A stretch of DNA of 33,919 nucleotides from an uncultured Denitrobacterium sp. (GTDB taxonomy: Bacteria > Actinomycetota > Coriobacteriia > Coriobacteriales > Eggerthellaceae), in NCBI GenBank assembly GCA_905236045.1, contig CAJOOG010000003.1:1-33919 (forward strand), given 5' to 3'. The position numbers were made by a program, and so were the translations under genes. The notes beneath the pieces were generated by a model. The model made no database searches and was not told the DNA's origin. It was given only the letters and a program-made list of their open reading frames with translations. Below, one piece after another: positions 6,870-15,267 of the stretch. Numbering within the stretch: the stretch's first letter is position 1; every line of letters begins with the position of its first letter.

Positions 6870-8216
6870 CTCTACCTTTCTCAAATGCTGGGCCAACCCG
6901 TCTTCGACGAGGACGGAGAGAGAATCGGATCGATTTCCGACCTGGCGATTCAAACCGGCGAGGTATTTCCCCGCGTTACCAGCTTGGCCTTCAAGGGGCC
7001 GGGCAACGTGCCGTTCATGATCAGCTGGCGCAAGTACGTCCAGGCATACGACGGCGAAGCCGTGCGGCTCTGCGTTCCCTCGACCGGCATCCGCTTCAGC
7101 TACCTGCAGCCGCAAGAGGTCTTGCTCGCCCGCGACCTCATGGACCGGCAGATCGTGGACACGCAGGGCATGAAGGTCGTGCGCGTGAACGACCTGAAGC
7201 TTTCCGAATCGGGCACGCAGCTGCGCCTCCTAGGCGCCGAGGTGGGCGTACGCGGCATCTTGCGCGGATTGGCCCCCTGGATAGAGCGGGTCGTTGCGGC
7301 TGCGGCCTCCGCTTTCGGGCATAAGATCGAAGAGCAGATCATCGCCTGGAACTACATGGACCTGCTCGACCGCGACCTCTCCAAGGTCCAGCTTTCCGTC
7401 TCTCACACACGCCTGAACGAGCTGCACCCCGCCGACGTGGCCGACATCCTCGAGCAGCTCGACCCCGCCCAGCGCGCGGCGGTCTTCGAGCACCTCGACG
7501 ACGAACGCGCCTCCGACGCCATCTCGGAGATGGAAGACGAATACCAGGCGGACACCATCGACGATTTGGACGATGCGCGTGCGAGCCGCCTGCTGGGGGA
7601 CATGGAACCAGACGACGCCGCCGACATCGTGCGCGACCTTCCCTACGAGAAAGCGGAGCGCCTTCTGCGCCTGATGGGCATGGAAGACGCGGCCGACATC
7701 CGCAAACTGCTGGGATATCGGGACGAGACCGCCGGCGGCATGATGACCACGCAATTCCTGGTCATGGACGCCGATGACAGCGTAAGCGATGCCATAGAGG
7801 CGATTCGGCGCCTGCCCGAGGACTGGCCGAGCATCCACTACCTTTACGTAAACGACGAATACGGCAAGCTGGCGGGCGTGCTGAGCCTGCGCAACCTGGT
7901 GCTTTCCCAGCCCGAAACGCCGTTGCGCGACGTAATGTTCTCCGACGACCTCATCAAGGTGCTGCCCGACGAGGACGAAGACGAAGTAGCGGAGAGCATC
8001 TCGAAATACAACCTGTGGGCACTGCCTGTGGTGGACGAGAACGAGAAGCTGCTGGGCATCGTCACCTTCGACGACGCCTTCGACGTCATCGAGGAGGATT
8101 CGGAAGAAACCAAGAGCAGCACCTGGACGCGGGGGGCGCTGCTTTCCATCGTGGGCATCGCGGCGCTGATCGTCTACACCCTGATGGTGCTCCAGATCGC
8201 AGGATACGCGGGGTAG
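6867..8216 (+). CDS. PRC-barrel / MgtE_N / CBS-pair protein with one C-terminal membrane segment (probable Mg2+ sensor)
   Basis: 449 aa starting at TTG. In order: a PRC-barrel domain (about 1-85), a second PRC-like segment (about 90-160), an acidic helical MgtE_N superhelix (about 190-295, with HPADVADILEQLDPAQRAAV), a CBS pair (about 295-415) and one hydrophobic helix at the end (about 422-446). It therefore has the whole cytosolic Mg2+-sensing half of MgtE but not the five-helix channel. In MgtE these domains bind Mg2+ at acidic interfaces and gate the pore. The next gene, two bases downstream, encodes an NRAMP-related Mg2+ transporter. The likely job is to sense Mg2+ and control that transporter from the membrane; this is inference from context. 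The domain calls are firm. Confidence 0.85.
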   Translation: MLYLSQMLGQPVFDEDGERIGSISDLAIQTGEVFPRVTSLAFKGPGNVPFMISWRKYVQAYDGEAVRLCVPSTGIRFSYLQPQEVLLARDLMDRQIVDTQGMKVVRVNDLKLSESGTQLRLLGAEVGVRGILRGLAPWIERVVAAAASAFGHKIEEQIIAWNYMDLLDRDLSKVQLSVSHTRLNELHPADVADILEQLDPAQRAAVFEHLDDERASDAISEMEDEYQADTIDDLDDARASRLLGDMEPDDAADIVRDLPYEKAERLLRLMGMEDAADIRKLLGYRDETAGGMMTTQFLVMDADDSVSDAIEAIRRLPEDWPSIHYLYVNDEYGKLAGVLSLRNLVLSQPETPLRDVMFSDDLIKVLPDEDEDEVAESISKYNLWALPVVDENEKLLGIVTFDDAFDVIEEDSEETKSSTWTRGALLSIVGIAALIVYTLMVLQIAGYAG

Positions 8217-8218
8217 CC

Positions 8219-9550
8219 ATGGCTGCGCAGAAGACCACCGAAGAAGTCCTGGCAAAACGCGCGGAACGCGGCGAAGACGTGCTGCAGGACGGCGTCGAGG
8301 CCGGCGCCATCGCGAAGAAACGCTCCCGCGCGGCCGTGATTCTGGCCGCGATGGGTCCGGGCATCATCACCGCCATGGCCGGCAACGACGCCGGCGGCAT
8401 CGCCACATACAGCACCGTGGGAGCCGAATTCGGCTTCAAGGCGCTCTGGATTCTTCCCATCATGTGCGTGCTGCTCGTGGTGGTGCAGCTGACGGCCGGC
8501 CGCATGGGTGCCGCCACCGGCAAGGGCTTCGCCGCGCTCATCCGCGAGCGCTTCGGCATACGCCCCACCGCATTGGCCATGCTCGCGCTGCTCGTGGGCA
8601 ACATCGCCACCTGCTTTTCCCAATTCGCCGGCATCGCGGCCGGCTGCGGCATGTTCGGCATCCCCACCTGGGTCTCGGTACTGGCGTCCGCCGTTGCCGT
8701 ATGGCTGCTGGTCTCCGGAGGGAACTATCAGCGCGTCGAGCGCATCTTCCTCATCATCTCGCTCGTGTTCGTCACCTACATCGTGGCCGCGTTCATGGCG
8801 AATCCCGACTGGCCGGACGCCCTGCTCTCCACCGTCACGCCTCAAATCGTGCAGTCGCAGAACTTCGTGAGCCTTACCATCTCCACCATCGGCACCACCA
8901 TCGCACCCTGGATGATGTTCTACGCGCAGAGCAACATCGTGGAGAAGGGCACGGGGACGGGAGGCGACGACCTGCTGGCCATCCGCGTCGATGCCGCAAG
9001 CGGGTCGATCGCCGCGATTATCGTGGCCTGGTTCATCATCGTGACGACAGGCGCGGTGCTCTATCCGGCAGGCATTCACGTCGAAAGCGCCGCCGATGCC
9101 GCAGCCGCCTTGGTGCCGTTCGCGGGCGAGTACGCCCAGGCGCTCTTCGCCATCGGCTTGGTGGGCGCGAGCTTCCTGGCTGCGTGCGTGTTGCCCCTCA
9201 CCAGCAGCTTCGTGGTCTGCGAAGCTTTCGGCTGGGAAGCGGGCGTGGAGTTCAGCTTCAAGGAGGCGCCGATTTTCAAGGGCCTCATGACGGGCATCAT
9301 CGCCTTCTCGGCCGTGATCGCGCTCATCCCGGGCCTCGACCTGATGGCCGTGATGATTCTAGCTCAGTTCATCAACGGCGTGATCCTGCCCATACTGTTG
9401 GCGTTCATGGCCATCATCGCCTGCGACAAGCACATCATGAAAGAACACGTCTCGGGGCCGGCGACGCGGGTGGCCTTGTGGCTGCTCGTGGGAATCGTCG
9501 CGATGCTGACCGTGGTCTTGCTGGTCATGCAGGCGCTGGGCCTGGCCTGA
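8219..9550 (+). CDS. NRAMP-related Mg2+ transporter (NRMT-type SLC11 relative)
   Basis: 443 aa with about 11 membrane helices and the LeuT-like fold of the NRAMP family. The two metal-site motifs differ from true NRAMPs. In helix 1 the DPGN motif reads GNDAGG (Asp57 kept). In helix 6 the Met-Pro-His motif reads Ala229-Pro230-Trp231, so the Met that selects transition metals is gone. This is the pattern of the NRMT clade, shown to carry Mg2+ in Clostridium and studied structurally in Eggerthella lenta. The start is ATG 8219, two bases after the stop of the sensor gene, so the two are translationally linked. The reading frame is open further upstream, but that part overlaps the sensor gene. Substrate is inferred from the motifs and the neighbour. 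Confidence 0.85.
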   Translation: MAAQKTTEEVLAKRAERGEDVLQDGVEAGAIAKKRSRAAVILAAMGPGIITAMAGNDAGGIATYSTVGAEFGFKALWILPIMCVLLVVVQLTAGRMGAATGKGFAALIRERFGIRPTALAMLALLVGNIATCFSQFAGIAAGCGMFGIPTWVSVLASAVAVWLLVSGGNYQRVERIFLIISLVFVTYIVAAFMANPDWPDALLSTVTPQIVQSQNFVSLTISTIGTTIAPWMMFYAQSNIVEKGTGTGGDDLLAIRVDAASGSIAAIIVAWFIIVTTGAVLYPAGIHVESAADAAAALVPFAGEYAQALFAIGLVGASFLAACVLPLTSSFVVCEAFGWEAGVEFSFKEAPIFKGLMTGIIAFSAVIALIPGLDLMAVMILAQFINGVILPILLAFMAIIACDKHIMKEHVSGPATRVALWLLVGIVAMLTVVLLVMQALGLA

Positions 9551-9574
9551 AGGCAAAACGGGGAAAGGAAAGCC

Positions 9575-10099
9575 ATGCCACGCGAAAACGAAGGATTGAC
9601 GCTGCTGGGAAACTCGATCGGCTCGGGGAGCGCAGGGGGTCCGGCGGGGCGAGGCGGCTCGGGAGGCGCCTATGCCGCCGACTACGATTCCGACCTGTTG
9701 GAAACCTTCGAGAACCTGCACCCCGAACGCGATTACATGGTAACGTTCCGCTGCCCGGAATTCACCACGCTCTGCCCCATCACCGGGCAGCCCGATTTCG
9801 CCACGATCTTCATCAACTACATCCCCTACGAGCGCATGGTGGAGAGTAAGAGCCTGAAGCTGTACCTGTTCAGCTTCCGCAACCACGGCGATTTCCACGA
9901 GGATGCGGTGAATATCATCTGCAACGACCTGGTAAAGCTGATGGACCCGAAGTACCTGGAGGTGCGCGGCCTGTTCTACCCGCGCGGCGGCATCTCCATC
10001 CACCCGTTCGCCAACCACGCACGCCCCGGGGCGGGCTACGAAGAGGTGGCACGGAACCGTCTGTTCGAGCAGCTGGCCGACCAGGGCAGCGGAGAATAG
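9575..10099 (+). CDS. queF: NADPH-dependent 7-cyano-7-deazaguanine reductase
   Basis: Reduces preQ0 to preQ1, the last free-base step of queuosine synthesis. The 174-residue protein is the short, single-domain (tunnel-fold) form. The catalytic Cys67 lies in [14 protein letters not shown], with the proton-donor Asp74. The QueF substrate block [16 protein letters not shown] and then [11 protein letters not shown] follow. Residues 16-35 form a Gly/Ser/Ala-rich stretch not typical of the family and probably disordered. The ribosome-binding site is GGAAAGGAAAG. The gene follows the Mg2+ transporter by 24 bases on the same strand; the link looks like simple co-transcription. The other queuosine genes (queC, queD, queE, tgt, queA) are not here. 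Confidence 0.93.
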   Translation: MPRENEGLTLLGNSIGSGSAGGPAGRGGSGGAYAADYDSDLLETFENLHPERDYMVTFRCPEFTTLCPITGQPDFATIFINYIPYERMVESKSLKLYLFSFRNHGDFHEDAVNIICNDLVKLMDPKYLEVRGLFYPRGGISIHPFANHARPGAGYEEVARNRLFEQLADQGSGE

Positions 10100-10123
10100 G
10101 GGCCGTCGCGGGAGGAGCCGAAG

Positions 10124-10372
10124 ATGCAGGAGCTGAAGGTCAATCGCGTCTACCGCCATTTCAAAGGCGATTACTACCTGGTCGTGGACGTGGCGAAACA
10201 CTCCGAGACCGGCGAGGAATACGTCGTGTACCGCAAGCTCTACGAAGACGGCAGCCTGTGGATCCGCCCGAAGGCGATGTTCCTCGGCGAGGTCGATCGC
10301 GAGAAGTATCCCGAAGTCGAGCAAACCTACCGCTTCGAGCTGCAGGAGATCCCCAGCGCAGTTAAGCGGTGA
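10124..10372 (+). CDS. DUF1653 family protein, 82 aa
   Basis: Small cytosolic protein of the DUF1653 family. The family features are YRHFKGDYYLVVDVAKHSE, then VVYRKLY, LWIRPKAMFL and a C-terminal YRFE. The function is unknown; family members are compact beta-rich proteins found alone or fused to other domains. GGGAGGAG precedes the ATG. It is the last gene of the operon that starts at 6867, 24 bases after queF, and is followed by a G+C-rich stretch and a convergent gene. Nothing in the sequence ties it to queuosine or Mg2+. Confidence 0.85.
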   Translation: MQELKVNRVYRHFKGDYYLVVDVAKHSETGEEYVVYRKLYEDGSLWIRPKAMFLGEVDREKYPEVEQTYRFELQEIPSAVKR

Positions 10373-10469
10373 AATCCGGCGGAGCGGGCAGGGGTAGAGC
10401 GTGGGCGGGGGCCCGCGGTGCGCGCACTGCAGTCGACGCCCGGCGGCCCGCGGCCGACACCCCGCGCCG

Positions 10470-10491
10470 GTAGCCCGCGCGCGGCGGCTAC
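10470..10491. other. Inverted repeat between convergent genes
   Basis: GTAGCC and GGCTAC arms with a 10-base G+C loop. The dyad spans the stop codon of the minus-strand J-domain gene and lies about 100 bases after the DUF1653 gene. There is no T tract on either side, so it could stabilise the 3' ends or aid rho-dependent termination but is not a clear intrinsic terminator. Confidence 0.4.
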
Positions 10492-11261
10492 TGCTCGATG
10501 TCGGCCTTCTGCTTGTAGGTGCGCATCTGCTCGAGCAGCCTGCGCAAGGTGCCGACGTCGTAGGCCACGGAGATGCCGAAGAAGACCAGCAACCCGATGC
10601 CGATGCCCGCGCCGAAGCTGGGCACCATGAACAGGATAAGGGGGCCGAACAGGAACACGAAGGGAATGACCAGGAAGCTCGAGCAGCCCTTCACCTCCCG
10701 GCTTATCGCGTAGAGGACGGTGGTCACCAGATAGATGAACATGCCGGTCGCAATGCCGCCTAGCAGCGCGCAAGCGGCCAGCATGATCAGCTTCACCCCG
10801 GCTACGCCCGCGAATCCGCGCAAATTACCCTTCGCTTCCTCGTACTGCTCTTTGGCGGTCTTGCGCGGAACCTTCGTGAAGACGCTCTCGAAGGGGTCCG
10901 CGGCACCCGCGCCCTGCGAAGAATCGACGTTGTCCCAGCTGCTCCAGACATAGGTGAAGGGCATGCCGTAGAACGGGTCGCCCTGCGCATTGGTGCCCGG
11001 ACGCGCCCCGGCGTAGGGGTTGCCATAGGTGCCGCCCGTGGCGGTGCGCGGCCCGTATTCGGGCTCCCACTTGCGGGAAAGCAGCACGTCGCGGGCTTCG
11101 TTGATGAGCTTGGTCTGCTCTTCGGCCTTCTTCTTCTGGTCGGGGTCGGTGAAGCGATCGGGGTGGTTCTGGCGGATCTTCTCGCGATGGGCCCTCTTCA
11201 CGTCGTCATCCGACGCGCCGTCCTCCAATCCGAGTATGTTCAGCGCTTCGCTTTTCTTCAT
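10488..11261 (-). CDS. Membrane-anchored J-domain protein
   Basis: 257 aa. The N-terminal 70 residues form a J domain with the HPD motif at 33-35, which stimulates Hsp70 (DnaK) ATPase activity. A Gly/Pro/Tyr-rich linker follows (about 75-140). The C-terminal half has three or four hydrophobic helices with short loops, so the J domain probably faces the cytosol beneath the membrane. It lacks the zinc-finger and substrate domains of true DnaJ. The start is ATG 11261: a TATAGT box ends only 7 bases before it and there is no Shine-Dalgarno sequence, so the mRNA is probably leaderless. It is divergent from the membrane protein at 11388. The chaperone client is not known. Confidence 0.82.
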   Translation of the reverse strand: MKKSEALNILGLEDGASDDDVKRAHREKIRQNHPDRFTDPDQKKKAEEQTKLINEARDVLLSRKWEPEYGPRTATGGTYGNPYAGARPGTNAQGDPFYGMPFTYVWSSWDNVDSSQGAGAADPFESVFTKVPRKTAKEQYEEAKGNLRGFAGVAGVKLIMLAACALLGGIATGMFIYLVTTVLYAISREVKGCSSFLVIPFVFLFGPLILFMVPSFGAGIGIGLLVFFGISVAYDVGTLRRLLEQMRTYKQKADIEQ

Positions 11262-11268
11262 GATCAGC

Positions 11269-11274
11269 ACTATA
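11269..11274 (-). promoter_or_regulatory. -10 box giving a leaderless mRNA for the J-domain gene
   Basis: TATAGT on the minus strand ends 7 bases before the ATG at 11261, so transcription should begin at or within one or two bases of the start codon. No ribosome-binding site is present. No clear -35 at the right distance. Confidence 0.6.
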
Positions 11275-11351
11275 CGGTGCAAAGGCCGTGTTTTTTGAGG
11301 GCAGGCACGATGTGTCAACGGGGTGTAACTGTCCGACCCTCCACGGACTGC

Positions 11352-11357
11352 TACAAT
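11352..11357 (+). promoter_or_regulatory. -10 box (extended) of the 179-aa membrane protein gene
   Basis: TGC-TACAAT, an extended -10 element, 30 bases before the ATG at 11388. It is divergent from the J-domain promoter about 80 bases away. Confidence 0.55.
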
Positions 11358-11387
11358 GCCGATAAACCTTCGAGCAAAAGTGGAAAC

Positions 11388-11927
11388 ATGGGCGAAGATC
11401 GCGAACAGAACCCCCAGGCCGAGCAGCGCGGGCAAGACTCGTCCCCAGAGCAGAACCTCGCGGAAGAGCAGGCCGTGCCGGCCCGAACCGGAGACGAGAA
11501 TCGGGCCGATAGCCCGACGCAGCGTTCGCGAGAAAACGCTGCACCCCTCCCGCCCTCGGATTGGGCTCCGGATTTGGGCGAGAAGCCGATGGGGCCCGCG
11601 CCCAAATCCGATTTCACGAAAGGCGGCCTCTGGCTGGAAGACTGGCAGAACGAGAACTTCGACAAGGGCATTTCCGGCCCTCCCAAATGGGTGTGGGTCA
11701 TCATCGGCATGCTCACGGGCATCTTCAGCTTCCTGTTCGTGCTCATCGCCTGCGCGCGCAAGTCCTCCGTCGAGCGGGCCGGGGCCTTTCGCTCTGCCGC
11801 CATCGGCGTGCTGGCAGGCGTCGTGGTGCAGCTCATCGTGATGTTCGCGATGGCCGACCCGTATGTCCAGATGGCTTTGCAGTACAGTTCCAGCGCGAGC
11901 ACGAGCTCCTCGGGCGGTGTGTTCTAG
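11388..11927 (+). CDS. Small membrane protein of unknown function, 179 aa
   Basis: Not recognised. The first 95 or so residues are hydrophilic, rich in Glu, Gln, Pro, Ser and Arg, and probably disordered. A short segment with two Trp (GGLWLEDWQNENFDKG) follows. Then come two membrane helices (about 101-123 and 134-156) with a short basic loop ACARKSS between them, and a Ser-rich tail. The basic loop suggests that both ends lie on the same side, opposite the loop if the positive-inside rule puts the loop in the cytosol. The ATG at 11388 is preceded by a weak GGAAA site and an extended -10 box. It is divergent from the membrane J-domain gene; a joint role is possible but not shown. Confidence 0.65.
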   Translation: MGEDREQNPQAEQRGQDSSPEQNLAEEQAVPARTGDENRADSPTQRSRENAAPLPPSDWAPDLGEKPMGPAPKSDFTKGGLWLEDWQNENFDKGISGPPKWVWVIIGMLTGIFSFLFVLIACARKSSVERAGAFRSAAIGVLAGVVVQLIVMFAMADPYVQMALQYSSSASTSSSGGVF

Positions 11928-11971
11928 CAGCGCATTCCGCGGGCGCATCTGTTCAGGCGTGCGGCTGGTGC

Positions 11972-11977
11972 TAGAAT
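11972..11977 (+). promoter_or_regulatory. -10 box of hisS
   Basis: TGC-TAGAAT, an extended -10 element, 36 bases before the hisS ATG. This leaves a short leader with an AGGAGA site and no room for a T-box. Confidence 0.55.
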
Positions 11978-12013
11978 CGGACGACACGTTTGCGACGACT
12001 AGGAGATTGCGCC

Positions 12014-13315
12014 ATGGCCATTTCGAAACCCGAAGGCACCGAGGATCTGCTTCCCGAATCGATGCGTTTCTACCGCACGTTCGTCGACACGGCCTTCCGC
12101 GTGTTCGCCCGCTCCGGTTACGCCCCGGTCGAGACGCCGCTCTTCGAGCAGACCGACCTGTTCGTGCGCGGTATCGGGGAGGCCACCGACGTGGTGAGCA
12201 AGGAAATGTTCACCGCCATATCCGGCGCGAATCTGCAGAAGGTCCTGGCGGGGGAGAAGCTGAAGGCGAAGAGCCGTTTGAGCTTGCGCCCGGAGGGCAC
12301 GGCCGGCGTGGTGCGCGCAATCGCCCAGAACGGGCTGGTCACGCAAGGCGGGGCACCCGTGAAGCTTATGTATGCGGGGCCGATGTTCCGCGCGGAACGT
12401 CCGCAGAAGGGCCGCCTGCGCGAGTTCCACCAGGTAGGCGTGGAATGCATGGGGGCCGACGACCCTTCCATCGACGCCGAGGGCATCATCATGCTCATGC
12501 GCTTCTACGAGCAGATCGGCATTCCCCGCGAGAACATGCGCCTGCTCCTGAATTCCATGGGCGATGCGACTTGCCGGCCGGCATATCGCGATGCGGTGAG
12601 AGACTATATCCTGGCGCATGAGGATCGGATGTGCGAGGACTGCCGCACCCGCGCAGAGGCGAACCCGCTGCGGGCCTTCGATTGCAAGAAGCCGGATTGC
12701 AAGACCATCATGGCCGACGCGCCGCTGATAACCGAGGCGTTGTGCTACGACTGCCGCGATCATTATGAGCGGGTGAAGACTTACCTGGATGCCTCCGGGA
12801 TCGCCTATAGAGAAGATCCCACGTTGGTGCGCGGGCTGGACTACTACACGCGCACAGTGTTCGAGATCCAGGTGGACATCGAAGGCATGGGGAGCCAGAG
12901 CGCCATCGGCGGCGGCGGGCGCTACGATGGACTCATGCACGAGATAGGCGGCAAGGACACGCCGGGGTTCGGCTTCGCCATAGGCTACGAGCGCTGCAAG
13001 ATCGCGCTGGAGGCCGCAGGCGTGCAGACCGCGAGCGCTTCGACCTGCGATTTGTTCATCGCATGCGTGGAGGAGAGCACGAGGGCGGAGGCTTTCACGC
13101 TGGCGCAGCGGTGCCGCGACGCAGGGCTCAGCGTGGAGGTGGACCATCAGGGACGCAGCCTGAGAAGCCAGTTCAAGCTGGCAGACAAGCTGCGGGCCCG
13201 CAAGGTGGCCGTACTCGGTCCGCAGGAGGCGGCCCGGGGGGCGGTGAACCTGCGAGACATGGAGCAGCACACCGAGGAGCTCGTACAGCAGTCCGATCTG
13301 CCGCAACGGCTGTAG
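12014..13315 (+). CDS. hisS: Histidyl-tRNA synthetase
   Basis: Class II synthetase, 433 aa, charges tRNA-His in the cytosol. Motif 2 is visible as MFRAERPQKGRLREFHQ. The histidine-specific blocks LVRGLDYYTRTVFE and GGGGRYDGL and motif 3 (GFGFAIGYERC) follow in order. The insertion between motifs 2 and 3 carries a Cys cluster (CEDC, then CKKPDCK, then CYDC) that occurs in many bacterial HisRS and may bind zinc. The C-terminal anticodon-binding domain starts near residue 335. The start is ATG 12014, with AGGAGA seven bases upstream. It has its own -10 box and lies 170 bases ahead of aspS, the common hisS-aspS order. Confidence 0.96.
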   Translation: MAISKPEGTEDLLPESMRFYRTFVDTAFRVFARSGYAPVETPLFEQTDLFVRGIGEATDVVSKEMFTAISGANLQKVLAGEKLKAKSRLSLRPEGTAGVVRAIAQNGLVTQGGAPVKLMYAGPMFRAERPQKGRLREFHQVGVECMGADDPSIDAEGIIMLMRFYEQIGIPRENMRLLLNSMGDATCRPAYRDAVRDYILAHEDRMCEDCRTRAEANPLRAFDCKKPDCKTIMADAPLITEALCYDCRDHYERVKTYLDASGIAYREDPTLVRGLDYYTRTVFEIQVDIEGMGSQSAIGGGGRYDGLMHEIGGKDTPGFGFAIGYERCKIALEAAGVQTASASTCDLFIACVEESTRAEAFTLAQRCRDAGLSVEVDHQGRSLRSQFKLADKLRARKVAVLGPQEAARGAVNLRDMEQHTEELVQQSDLPQRL

Positions 13316-13419
13316 GCGCGAGGCGACCGCGGGGGCCCGAGAACGCCAGCCCGCTGACTCGCCCGACAACCCTGCGGCGGACTTTCCGTGCAGGATGGCG
13401 CGTCTTCTCGCGGGTGCGC

Positions 13420-13425
13420 TACAAT
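13420..13425 (+). promoter_or_regulatory. -10 box of aspS
   Basis: GCGC-TACAAT, 64 bases before the aspS ATG. The leader of about 55 bases holds a hairpin with GCGGGC/GCCCGC arms just before AAGGAG. aspS can therefore be transcribed separately from hisS. Confidence 0.55.
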
Positions 13426-13488
13426 GCTTGGGTTTTCGCGAGAACAGGCGGGCAGCAGGCGTCCGCCCGCAATAAGGAGCTAGGACAC

Positions 13489-15267
13489 ATGACGGACTTT
13501 CTGAACGAGTACAGCATGCACACCGCCACCTGCGGCGAACTGCGCAAGGAAGATATCGACCGCGAGGTCGTGTTGACGGGCTGGGTATGGCATAACCGCG
13601 ACCACGGCGGGCTCATCTTCGTCGATTTGCGCGACCGCGCCGGCTACACCCAGGTCGTGGTAGACCCGGATTGCGTGACCGAGGACGAGTTCCATACGGC
13701 CGAGCATCTGGGCCGCGAGTACGTGCTGGAAGTGAGAGGCCGCGTGCGGGCGCGTGGAGAAGAAAGCGTCAACCCCAGCATGCTCACCGGCGAGGTCGAG
13801 GTGCTGGCCAGCGGGTTGAAGGTTCTGAACACCAGCGTCACCCCGCCCTTCAGCATCGAAGACGGCATCGAAACCGACGAGATCACACGCATGAAATGGC
13901 GCTACATGGACCTGCGTCGTCCGGAAATGTACAAGAGCCTGCTGCTGCGTCATACCTTTACGCAGGCCATGCGCTCCGCGCTGAACAAACGCGGATTCCT
14001 TGAGGTGGAGACGCCCATTCTGGCCAACTCCACGCCGGAGGGAGCCCGCGACTACATCGTCCCCAGCCGTCCGAATCCCGGCAAGTTCTACGCGCTGCCC
14101 CAGAGCCCTCAGCAGTTCAAGCAGATGCTCATGTGCGCCGGCGTGGAGCGCTACTACCAGATCGCGCGCTGCTTCCGCGACGAGGACCTGCGTGCCGACC
14201 GTCAGCCCGAGTTCACCCAGGTGGACATCGAGATGAGCTACGTGCGGCGCGATGACGTGCTGCAGATGATGGAAGACGTCATGGCGGAGGTCCTGGAGGC
14301 CGTGGGCGTGGAGCACGAATTCCCGCTGCAACGCATGCCGTGGAAGGAAGCCATGGACCGTTTCGGGTGCGACCGCCCGGACGTGCGCTTCGACATGGAG
14401 CTCGTGGACCTGACGGAGATTGTGCGCGGATGCGGGTTCGGCGTCTTCAGCAAAGCCGTGGAGGCCGGCAATATCGTGAAGGCCATCAACGCGAAGGGCG
14501 CCGGCGACTGGAGCCGCGGCGACATCGAGAAGCTGGCCGAGGTGGCAGCCGCCAACGGCGCGAAGGGCATGGCCTGGATCGCCTACACCGCCGATGGCAA
14601 AGAGAAGAGCCCCATCATCAAATTCCTAGGCGAGGAAGTGCATGCCGCCATCAAGGAGGCCATGGGCGTGGAGCCGGGCGACCTGCTGCTGTTCGCAGCG
14701 GACACCTTCGCCGTGGCGAATGCCGTGCTCGCAGCCCTGCGCCTGCATATGGCAGACCTGCTGGGCATCGAGCGCAAAGGCCACGCCCTGCTGTGGGTGG
14801 TGGACTTCCCCATGTTCAGCTACGACCCGGACGAGAAGAAATACGCGGCCGAGCACCATCCCTTCACCATGATCCCCGAAGAGGACGTCGCCAAGATCGA
14901 AAGCGCCCCGCTCGAGGTGGGCAGCTACAGCTACGACCTGGTCATGGACGGTTTCGAGGCCGGCGGCGGCACCATCCGCATCCACAACGCCGAGCTGCAG
15001 AAGCGCGTGCTGCGTCAGGTCGGCGTCTCCGAGGAGGATATGGATGTGAAGTTCGGCCATCTGCTCCGCGCACTCGAGCTGGGGGCGCCCCCTCATGGCG
15101 GCATCGCCCTGGGGCTCGACCGCCTGTGCATGCTGCTCGCGGGCAAGGAATCCATCCGCGACGTAATCGCCTTCCCGAAGACCAGCAGCGCAGCTGACCC
15201 GATGACGGGGGCTCCGAATGCGGTAACGGGGCGTCAGCTGAAAGAGGTCAACCTGCGGCTCTTGTAA
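13489..15267 (+). CDS. aspS: Aspartyl-tRNA synthetase, probably non-discriminating (Asp/Asn)
   Basis: Bacterial-type class II AspRS, 592 aa, with the N-terminal OB fold, catalytic core, GAD insertion and C-terminal extension. Motifs seen are PEGARDYIVPSR, the motif 2 loop FRDEDLRADRQPEFTQ and motif 3 GGIALGLDRLCML. The OB-fold loop reads RDHGG (His39), where discriminating enzymes such as E. coli AspRS have Leu (RDLGS). A His here is typical of non-discriminating AspRS, which also charges tRNA-Asn for later amidation by GatCAB. That specificity is inference from one residue. The start is ATG 13489, after AAGGAG nine bases away. The frame is open upstream into hisS, but no start signals lie there. 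Confidence 0.96.
   Translation: MTDFLNEYSMHTATCGELRKEDIDREVVLTGWVWHNRDHGGLIFVDLRDRAGYTQVVVDPDCVTEDEFHTAEHLGREYVLEVRGRVRARGEESVNPSMLTGEVEVLASGLKVLNTSVTPPFSIEDGIETDEITRMKWRYMDLRRPEMYKSLLLRHTFTQAMRSALNKRGFLEVETPILANSTPEGARDYIVPSRPNPGKFYALPQSPQQFKQMLMCAGVERYYQIARCFRDEDLRADRQPEFTQVDIEMSYVRRDDVLQMMEDVMAEVLEAVGVEHEFPLQRMPWKEAMDRFGCDRPDVRFDMELVDLTEIVRGCGFGVFSKAVEAGNIVKAINAKGAGDWSRGDIEKLAEVAAANGAKGMAWIAYTADGKEKSPIIKFLGEEVHAAIKEAMGVEPGDLLLFAADTFAVANAVLAALRLHMADLLGIERKGHALLWVVDFPMFSYDPDEKKYAAEHHPFTMIPEEDVAKIESAPLEVGSYSYDLVMDGFEAGGGTIRIHNAELQKRVLRQVGVSEEDMDVKFGHLLRALELGAPPHGGIALGLDRLCMLLAGKESIRDVIAFPKTSSAADPMTGAPNAVTGRQLKEVNLRLL

Noticed and set aside
8219-9550. Ordinary Mn2+/Fe2+ NRAMP (MntH)
   Set aside because: The DPGN and Met-Pro-His motifs of transition-metal NRAMPs are changed to GNDAGG and Ala-Pro-Trp.
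11978-13488. T-box leaders for hisS and aspS
   Set aside because: Both leaders are under 60 bases and lack the TGGNACCGCG bulge sequence.
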